Shown piece after piece: positions 56,691 to 64,000 of a stretch of DNA of 64,000 bases (position 1 is its first letter; the number at the start of each line of letters is the position of its first letter). The stretch is taken from assembly GCA_032433595.1 (NCBI GenBank), contig JASWJB010000126.1, positions 1 through 64,000 on the forward strand, read 5' to 3'. The stretch comes from Conoideocrella luteorostrata. Taxonomy: Eukaryota > Ascomycota > Sordariomycetes > Hypocreales > Clavicipitaceae. The notes beneath the pieces were generated by a model. The model was not told the DNA's origin and ran no database searches. It was given only the letters and a program-made list of their open reading frames with translations. A program made the translations under genes and the position numbers.

Positions 56691-57731
56691 GCACCTCACG
56701 CGCAGCTCTACGCACTAATACCTGCCTCGCAATATCGCATTTATCGAAACTCTCTGACACAGATGGCGTTTCTGCCGTTATCTCGTCCATGACGGGATGC
56801 ACCTTTGTGCCATCGCGACTCAGCAGCACAAGATGCTTAGGCAAGCCCCAACCCAGACTGATTGCAGTCTCGCCGCCAATTCCTCCATTGCTTGGCCCAG
56901 TGATTACAAGTAGCAAAATCTAGTCTTGGATATGCCATGGACGAGTGACGAGGTGTGGAACAGCGAACAGGCTCGATCTTTAGTTCGGGCCTTAAACAGA
57001 GGCTCTTTCATTCACACAGTTGATGCCGCAAAGGAGATCGGGTGATCAAAACAGGTCAATGACGGCATATCTCATCTCGAAGACGCCTGATCTGCAAGTC
57101 TGTATGCTGGGGTAACAAACCAGCATTGCAGTGTCCTTCAAAATCCATTCACGCCACGCGGATTAGGGCAACCCAAGAGCGCCGAATTGGGCTATTCACA
57201 TTCTCACCTTTTGGGTTGGACTTCATGAGCGCGGCAAGGCCAGTCATGAGGCATTTGTGGGCACCAGATCGATCGTAGAACTAGTTATTTAGATCGCATT
57301 GATTCGGCCTGTGTCATAAACACCCGTCAAGCGCGAAAGGGCCGACGCGAAGAGGGTAATTCACGCGAATTCTGCGCAGAAACCTAGGTAACCTTCACCC
57401 GGGTCGCACACAATCCCTTCCACGAGTAGAATTTAAGGCCCTATCATGCACACTTTGCAACATCTGGATAAAGATCCCTTTCGCGCATGACAGCATCGAA
57501 ATTCACGTCATCATCTCGAAAATCTGTGGTGCTTCTAGTTCAGACAAAGTAAATGAGTCCTACATCTAGCCATGAGCTATCTCACATCATCCCCAGAGAA
57601 AGTCCCAATCCTACCTCGTTCGATTGAATACACATGTGTACAAATGTTTTTGGGAACATTTTGTTCCGTCGCTCAGTGTAGCTGCCACTCTACCCCTGCT
57701 TCCCATCATATCGACTTCCATAAAAGCATAA

Positions 57732-58536
57732 TTATTTCGAAGGTGCAGGAGAGACGGCAAACGTCGGTCGGATGAATCGGCTACGGTTTGTGTTAGTATA
57801 TCCCGTTGCCGCTGTGGTGTATACTCGATGATGGAATCGCACCTCTCATTGTTGTAAACCTTCGTATTCTCGCCCATCAACTCCTTCTCGCGTTTCTGGT
57901 CGGCCCAATATCTTCGGACTTGGTCACGGTCTTCTTCGGCCTGCAAGAGGGGAATCAGGTGGATTCGAGCCCACATCTTCTCACGAGCCAGCTCACTAAG
58001 TGTAGCAATTAGCAAACCGTTGTTTTTTTCATAATGCGGCGCCACGGCAGCATCGCTGGAATGACGACTCAAAAGTCCCATTTGATGCATCACACGGAAT
58101 CGGTGGCGCAGAGTCGGTTGATCGCGCCAGCTCCCGGGGTGCAGTTCATCCGGGGAAACATACTTGGCCTCACGAATACCATGGATCAACTTGTACCAGC
58201 CATAGCCCATAATAGCTCCAGCTCCCAATAATAGGATACCGGGGCGGAAACCCTTGGCAGGGAGATTTCGCTATCAACCGCAAGTCAGCATTCTGCCATC
58301 CATCTTCTCTTTCGGTCGCGGGTTGGGTTCTGAGAGCAAATCCATTTCCCCTCCATGGTGAGCTGCCCAGCAAGAGCAATGTGGACGGCAAGCCTCACTC
58401 GAGCTCAATTTGGAAGCTAGAGCAAGCTTCTCTCCCATATCAGGCTATAACTATCTGAGGTTATCTAACCTCAACCTCGACGCACCTTGTACTGGACGGG
58501 CTCGTACCCGCCCCTTGGGGGCATATCCTGACCCAT
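57732..58536 (-). CDS. GRIM-19/B16.6 subunit of mitochondrial complex I
   Basis: Four exons, 58536-58486, 58270-58164, 57995-57843 and 57780-57732, encode 119 residues. Introns are 215 bp (GTGCGT...ATAG), 168 bp (GTATGT, branch GCTAAT, CTTAG) and 62 bp (GTGCGA, branch TACTAAC, CGTAG), and all phases agree. The start MGQDMPPRGGYEPVQYK joins RNLPAKGFRPG across the first intron. A single membrane helix lies at about residues 28-46, followed by IREANELAREKMWARIHLIP (the second intron falls within AN) and the NNESRFIRPTFAVSP end. This is a small accessory subunit of NADH:ubiquinone oxidoreductase in the inner mitochondrial membrane. Reading through the second intron gives a spurious longer frame with a 56-residue insert. 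Confidence 0.95.
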
Positions 58537-59151
58537 CGTGACGGTAGTGAGGGCGAAAGTTGGGGTGTGCTCGGCGGTTGGGGTCAATTCGTCAGCAAAA
58601 CGATACTAAACGGTGGTATATCGACAGGAAATAATGGGGCGATCGAGCGACGCCGCCTTCCCCCTGAGTTGTCTTGGTGTTGCGCTGCTGGCAATTGATT
58701 CCAACTGTGGACGCAAGAGATGAGGCGATTGTTTTTGGGTGGCATTTGACTGGCGGAGACTTTGTCATTAGGTAAGCAGATGGATCCGTTCAAGGCTACC
58801 CTATAGAAGTAGGAATTTTCAGCCAGAAACGCTTCAATTGCATCTTAAACGCTAAGATTGTGTGATTAGGCGTGCCAATGACTATAAAGAAGATGGTTCT
58901 ACTATTAACCCGTGCTTTAGCTCATGTTGAGTGCAATGGTGGATGTAGCTGCTAATGAACAGGCGTAGCTCACATCGCACCTTAAGGCTCGATAAAGCTA
59001 GGAAGTACTACAAATGCGGCATTGATGTCTTGCCCGCGCTCGATTGTCCTCTACAAACGATTATGGCTTGTCAAATACCTGGTATCATTGATATTTCATG
59101 CTGCAAACAAATTTTCATCTCTGAAGTACCGCAATTGCAACCACTACAATT
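58537..59151. other. Intergenic region
   Basis: About 600 bp containing the GRIM-19 promoter on one side and the 3' end of the dienelactone hydrolase on the other. No gene seen. Confidence 0.5.
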
Positions 59152-60095
59152 TTACAGGCTCGTAGCCTTGAAATGTCCCTTGAACCATGCCACGGCCTGA
59201 TCCTCAGCCTCATCAGCCTGCTTAGCGACGTCAGGCACCTTGACGTCGGCTCGGACGGCAAAACCATGGCTTGTTTTCTCGTAAATGCGGGCCTCCCCAC
59301 GCGATGCCTCTGGCAGTCTCCCCACGATCGACTTGATCAATTCGACCTGCAGCGGTGAAACCTGGTTATCAACTTCGGCGCAAGCAAAAGAGATGGGAAG
59401 TTTGATCTTCTCAATGTCGTCTGAGAACTTGAGCATGCTGGGATGTCCCGTAAATGCGGCATCAATCAGCGGCTTGCCGTCGATTTCGGCACCATGGGCT
59501 AGCGTGACGGCGTGTTTGCCGCCCCAGCAAAATCCTGCCACGCCGATAGACTGATCTTGGCCTTCCTCCTTGCGTAGCTGCTCGAAGAACCCCTTCACGG
59601 CAGGATACGTTTTGCCAGGATTGCAGTGGATGAAGAACGGGATAGCCGCCACGACAGTTCGAATGAGAGCAACACTTTGACGGTCGCAATTTAGCAAAAT
59701 GCGACGATGTGTACTGCCGATAAATACTTACAATCGGGTAAACAAATTTCCAGGAGCCAGTAACGTCTGTACGTTGAAAAGCATTGACAGCGGCGCCGCA
59801 TTGCCTGGGATGAATGTGAGATTAATCGAAGCCACAGTTGTCGACGTCATCACTTACCACTCATGAAATCGGGGACGTAGACTTTAAAATCGCCCTTCTC
59901 AGCGTAGTGGTCGGCAAGAATGCGGATATTGATGAATTCCCAACCAAACGCATCGGGAATGATAACGACGATGCCTTTGCTGGATTTCCCTGGAGCTGGC
60001 TCGCTCACATAGGAATCCAGACCGTACAGCTTGGTGACTTTGCCCTTGGGCTGGCCGGTGTGTATCTGGCCGCGAAAGCAATCTGGGCAAGACAT
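59152..60095 (-). CDS. Dienelactone hydrolase family protein
   Basis: Exons 60095-59858, 59804-59732 and 59674-59152 encode 277 residues. Introns are 53 bp (GTAAGT...CCCAG) and 57 bp (GTAAGT, branch GCTAAAT, AAAG), and phases agree. The catalytic triad is Cys 152 (GFCWGG), Asp 205 (AEVDNQ) and His 239 (TSHGFAVR). The oxyanion strand is VVIIPDAFGW. The N terminus MSCPDCFRG is typical of the fungal DLH group. Family members hydrolyse dienelactones in chloroaromatic degradation or other small esters and lactones. A decayed FAD-monooxygenase lies 1.1 kb upstream, compatible with an old aromatic-catabolism pair, though this is speculative. No signal peptide, so cytosolic. Confidence 0.93.
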
Positions 60096-61231
60096 GGTTC
60101 AATAGCGATAGTGTACTTCGAAGTGGTAGAACTGGCGGTCCCAGGGATTGTCAAGTTTGCTACAATGTGAGGAAGATGAGGCAAGAAAATGCGAAGATGT
60201 TTTTTTAAGCTATCTAGAGCTAGAGCTTGTATTGAAGCTTTGGAGAGTCGGGCTTGATCGGTGCCGAAAGCCGATTGTGGGCCGACCAGAGGACAGCAAC
60301 CGGACTTAAATGCGCTGCACTCCACTGTTATCTCCGCTTATGTCTGCGCCTGGCGGGCTTGTAACTACCCGTCGGACCCGACTGCGCTCGCAACTGGCCT
60401 CGCATTTAATTGACGTCGCACTTGATTGACGTCGCAGCTGACGTTGGAATAGACGTTAGAACATGGCGATAGTTCTTATTGCTAGCTATAGCGTCTTTGG
60501 CCTCAAATAGTGCGAATAGGGCATTACTGTTAAAATCTCGCCACAGCTTTTGTAGACAAAGGATCTTTACATTCGCCGGACCCAGATCACTCCGCAGGCT
60601 AGCTGTGCATTGGCGAAGGAAAGCAAAGCGCGGGGTTAGAGAAAGTAGGGCAGCCGTGCAGTTGGCTCTCTCCAACTCCTGCAACATCATCGGTTCGGGA
60701 GGAGCAACAGCACTGGCGACGCAAAACGATCATATTGGAAGAATTTTTAGCAATGAACCTTGTGGGTTACAAGCGAAAGGCTCAAGAACATCTGTCAAGT
60801 ATCGGTTTAGAAAGCCACTCCGGCATGCATGGTGTATTGAGGACTAATATAGAGAATAAATCCGCCCTACGTCCCATGGTATGACCAACCGAGTGAGGCT
60901 AATTCGTGGAGAGAGCTTAAGAGCCACAATCAGACAAGCCTCCCACCACAGCTCCGCTCGAGCAAAGGCTGCAGGATAGGTGCTTGGTATCTCGCGCAAC
61001 CCTCACGTCTTGCCTTAAAATGGCTTTCTTATACGCGTTTCTACGAGTATGGAAGGTGCCAGGGTTGGAAACGTTGCTACTTGTTGGTAGCACGACGGCA
61101 CTATTCGCAGCGGAAAGTTATTCTTCCGAAACCCTCAGAGCGAGGAAGGTATTGGTATGTCATGTTAAAGTTTGAATTATGGCCATGAGAGGTCATATAT
61201 CATGCGCTTTTGACATGAATCTATAATATGG
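60096..61231. other. Intergenic region
   Basis: No supported gene. A short frame at 61020-61175 with a hydrophobic start is not convincing. Confidence 0.4.
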
Positions 61232-62222
61232 TTATGATCTTCTTAGCTTGGTACGTACAGTAAAAACAATATAGACAAGTGCGGTTTTTATGAAGGAGAA
61301 CCAAAAGCCCTGTCCAAACGTCCCAAGAAGCCTGCTTGCTAACCATGTAAGCTTAGATCTCTCAATGATGCGGTTCTCACAGCCGATCTTGGACAACTCT
61401 CTTTGCCAAAATTTTGCTATATTTAAGCATTGCCAAGCTATATGCTCCGTGGCTGCAGCAAGATGAGATCGAAACCCACAAAGTGCCTTGCCAATCAATA
61501 TCAGGTGGCCCTCGTGGAAACTCATCTGCGAAGAGAACACATCATTGACTTTTGTGGCATATGGCTGGCGAGTTTTCTTGACTAATTCCGTAAATAGAGC
61601 CGCCATCTTGAGCATAAATGGATCGCGTGGCGTTCCCATACTGAACGGCGTAGGAGGTCTGCAGAGACGGTACTTTGATGATACTTTCCATTCACACCAG
61701 TGAATATCTTAGTTATGATGTTTGAGCCTGTTGGAGCATTATAATACTAGATCCAATTTAGAAGCTTTTCCCTGGGGTGAAAAAGTCAGGCATCTGTCGG
61801 GATCACGTAGCTATTAAATAAGAATTTGCTTACTAGTTTCTTTTCTAAGAGCCGGATGCAAATCTACAGCGGCTAAAGACTCAGGTAAGGACGTATGAAT
61901 TGCCCAGCATGTCCACGGTTACATTGGTTGCAGAATACTCTCTTGTCCCGGGGCGCACTTCATTTTCGCGTACTGTTCTTCGCCAGGCGACGTAGCCGGA
62001 GTATTCGGCTGTCGCAGAAGGTTGTAATAAGGTTCTAACGGTGGAGTGCATGCCATCAGTTGCAATGACTAGGTCAGCCATAACACAACCCGGTTGTCTA
62101 CTGGAAACGTCAAGAGCATCTACATTCAATACTAGTGGCCATTTTCCCTGCGCGATAATCACCCTACCCTCACCATCGCTTGAGCTTCTAGTCAGGCCGG
62201 ATTGCAATGAGACAAGCCGCAA
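61232..62222 (-). pseudogene. FAD-dependent monooxygenase relic
   Basis: Two minus-strand pieces belong to one aromatic-ring-hydroxylase-type flavoprotein. The first (62222-61881) contains DLVIATDGMHSTVRTLLQP, the second nucleotide-binding motif (DG motif) of the family, then YSGYVAWR. The second (61639-61232) contains GHLILIGKALCGFRSHLAAA, corresponding to the GDA(A)H FAD-binding stretch, with Lys/Cys in place of the usual Asp/Ala. The N-terminal Rossmann fold and the middle domain are missing, and both frames end in stops. The gene is therefore dead. The C-terminal piece has a hydrophobic end (FGQGFWFSFIKTALVYIVF) that might have been a membrane anchor. Confidence 0.7.
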
Positions 62223-62278
62223 ACTAAAAGAGTGACGGATTTTTAGGAGCTACTTCTACTGACCAACTCATCTGCCAA

Positions 62279-62321
62279 GAGCTGTTGGTCGGCCAAAGGC
62301 TGTTGGGCTGCCCCAACAGCT
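62279..62321. repeat. Nested palindrome, TGTTGG...CCAACA type
   Basis: AGCTGTTGG at the left and CCAACAGCT at the right enclose an inner hairpin with 9-bp arms (GCTGTTGGG and CCCAACAGC, 62299-62320). TGTTGG/CCAACA ends are common LTR edges, so this may be a short remnant. Confidence 0.5.
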
Positions 62322-63225
62322 ATGTCTCTTGTTAAATATAATAATAGCATGGGTCAGGCGCACCAAGGTGGGTCGCAACAAAATAAGAACAGGTAAAATT
62401 GATCACATTTACCTGCTGCAACTAAACTGTGATTGCTATCGTATTTAAAGCTTAACTTGAATAAAGAAGTCGCTATTTAATGAATGTTTTAGAGGAATTT
62501 GTGGTCGATGTTCTCCGGCAAAGGAATAGCCGATATCTAATGAGTATATTCGATGTTAAAGATATGTCTCTGAGGAACATTTTTTTTTTTAAAAAAAAAA
62601 TGTGCAAAAAAACTTAAAGCTTTAATAGAACCAAGTTCGGTTTTTTTCCTGTTTTACGATCTGATGTTGATGTTCGGATATAGATTCGACTATCTGTGGA
62701 TTTACTTCTGTGATAGATAAGCCTGCGGCAGACTCCGTGTTCGCGTTATTATTATTATTCGGACCCCAATGGGCTTTTTGGGCGTACTCAGCGATTTAGG
62801 CGTGTGCAGGCAACAATTAACGTCATTGGGTTGTCAGCATGCGGTGCGACGCCAAATATACGAGGAATCTCGTCGAATAAGACTTGGAGCTTTGCCAACT
62901 CGCTCCACACTGCGACCGGATTGCCAAGCATACATCATGAAACGAGAGCATCTCACTGCGCGAGGAGGAATTGGATAAAACCAGGCAACTATATTTCAGA
63001 TATACTGTGTCGTTATATGTCGCTATCTACGGCGACCCAGGTAGCTTTTGAGCTCGTGCTGTAGGCTGTGCTGTGACTTTATATCCGGAGCCTTCAGTCA
63101 ACCGGCGCCTTTGGGGGCGAGGTGAGAATGCTGTTTCAAGGTTCAATCTCACGTAATCTACGCGCGGTCTGAGTCGGGACATTATAAAGGACAGACCCTT
63201 TCGCTGCTACTAGATCGTTTTGCAC

Positions 63226-63231
63226 TATAAA
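63226..63231 (+). promoter_or_regulatory. TATA box of the rhodopsin-like gene
   Basis: TATAAA 50 bp upstream of ATG 63281; a second ATTATAAAGG lies at 63181. Motif and spacing only. Confidence 0.45.
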
Positions 63232-63280
63232 ATTTTCATCAATTTTGCCTTGATCCTCATCGCCTTACCCTGACTGTACA

Positions 63281-64000
63281 ATGGGCTACGAGCGGAGTTT
63301 GTTAGCCCTCATCGTAGCCTGCAGCATCATCAATCTGTGCATGGCAATTCTGCGCATCTATTGCAAAATTGCGTATATGAAAGGTATTCGCGCAGATGAT
63401 TGGTGGCTAATGGTAGCGGTCCTGACATATTTTGGAACCCACTTCACCATAACGAGAGGTAAGTTTGGTTTAATACGGGGATGGCACCTTGCTAATCCGA
63501 GGTGTGCAAGGAGCCTTTGACGGCAGCTTTGGCATGGAGCTGGACGAGATTACGGCGGCTTTGGAACAGCCCCCCACTCCCGAGAACGAGCAGCATCTCC
63601 AGAATTTCTTAAAGGTATTATACAAAAACACGACTAGATTGAGAGACACACTGCTGATACACTGCTAATGTTACGTAACGATCTCAAAGTTACTTTTGAT
63701 TACGTTTGCGCTTCTCAGCTTCCTCCTCTTTGCTATTAAGATATCTATTTGCCTCTTTTACCAGAATATTTTCTCGACAAGAAGGTTCCGCTTGGCTTGT
63801 TGGGGGCTCGTGGGCGTCTCCACAGCAGGGATCATTGCCACTGAATTTGCATATATCTGCAGTTGTATCCCAATCGAGGCGTTTTGGAATAGGCAGGCTC
63901 GGAGCCAAACCACTGCAAGTTGCGAAAACACCAATCTCATTTTCCTCGTTACAGGTATTATCGACATTATTATCGATTGTGCGATACTAATTCTGCCCAT
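63281..64000 (+). CDS. Rhodopsin-like (PTH11-type) integral membrane protein, cut by the window end
   Basis: Exons 63281-63458, 63502-63614 and 63690 to the window end; introns are 43 bp (GTAAGT, branch GCTAAT) and 75 bp (GTATTA, branch GCTAAT, CAAAG), with matching phases. The visible 200 residues begin with a helix (LLALIVACSIINLCMAILRIY) and the motif IRADDWWLMVAVL. This motif, the acidic D-D-W-W/Y after the first helix, is the signature of the fungal rhodopsin-like domain family that includes PTH11-type receptors. Further helices follow at about 98-125 and 138-160. A loop with two cysteines and an acidic/Trp segment (CIPIEAFWNR) comes next, and then the start of another helix. No CFEM domain precedes the first helix. 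A role in surface sensing is known for some relatives and only inferred here. Confidence 0.88.

Larger units (their letters stand above)
55006..57731. other. Gene-poor stretch with repeats
   Basis: No firmly supported gene. A minus-strand frame of 203 codons at 55924-55313 starts with ATG and a hydrophobic segment but has no family match and is probably chance. Imperfect repeats lie at 56471-56700, and a dense cluster of the ACGGAGTA motif at 56268-56300. Confidence 0.4.
62223..63280. other. AT-rich intergenic region
   Basis: No gene seen. It contains a double palindrome at 62279-62321 and an 11T/10A tract at 62580-62600. Confidence 0.45.

Noticed and set aside
60984..61175. A short frame with a hydrophobic segment (MAFLYAFLRVW start)
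   Set aside because: Only about 50 codons, with no motif and no clear splice partner.

Overview
The window looks like chromosomal DNA of a filamentous ascomycete, most likely Sordariomycetes/Hypocreales. Genes carry 43-90 bp introns with GT(A/R)NGT donors, CTAAC/CTAAT branch sites and AG acceptors. Their products are fungal families: hydrophobin, Zn2Cys6 regulator, WOPR regulator, HsbA-like surface protein, proteinase-K-type subtilase, PTH11/rhodopsin-like membrane protein, fungal P450s and an MFS sugar transporter. I cannot name the species. Every multi-exon model below was built by hand; exon phases were checked so that total lengths are whole codons.

Layout. 1-9 kb is gene-poor: one hydrophobin-like gene (1.1-1.4 kb), a decayed coding relic (4.7-6.0 kb) and a truncated Ty1/copia gag relic (6.8-8.4 kb). 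9-16 kb holds a proline-racemase-family enzyme and a 1263-residue ankyrin-repeat protein whose 102-bp repeats are nearly identical at the DNA level. 16-22 kb is repeat-rich (solo LTRs, a second copia leader relic, a dead P450) with one small lipocalin-like gene. 23-28.5 kb has a four-helix membrane protein and a large membrane protein with a Cys-rich N-terminal domain. 29.8-38.6 kb is the most coherent block: MFS sugar transporter, P450, its divergently transcribed own NADPH-P450 reductase (CPR), and a phytanoyl-CoA-dioxygenase-family oxygenase. This looks like a small catabolic or secondary-metabolite cluster. 39-49 kb has a secreted subtilase, a secreted TAP-type alpha/beta hydrolase, a GNAT acetyltransferase, a Zn2Cys6 regulator carrying an in-frame stop, and another alpha/beta hydrolase. 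49.6-56 kb has a solo LTR, a Gti1/Pac2 (WOPR) regulator and an HsbA-like protein. 57.7-64 kb has the GRIM-19/B16.6 complex I subunit (a housekeeping anchor), a dienelactone hydrolase, an FAD-monooxygenase relic and the start of a rhodopsin-like membrane protein cut by the window end.

Together this reads as an accessory-rich region of surface and secreted proteins, oxidative enzymes and regulators, interspersed with decayed transposons. Several dead or damaged genes have Trp-to-stop changes (TGG to TAG or TGA), consistent with C-to-T decay such as RIP. The best candidates for something new are the P450/CPR/dioxygenase/transporter cluster, whose P450 lacks the usual acidic residue of the I-helix motif, and the ankyrin protein, whose repeats look homogenised with variation concentrated at one site.
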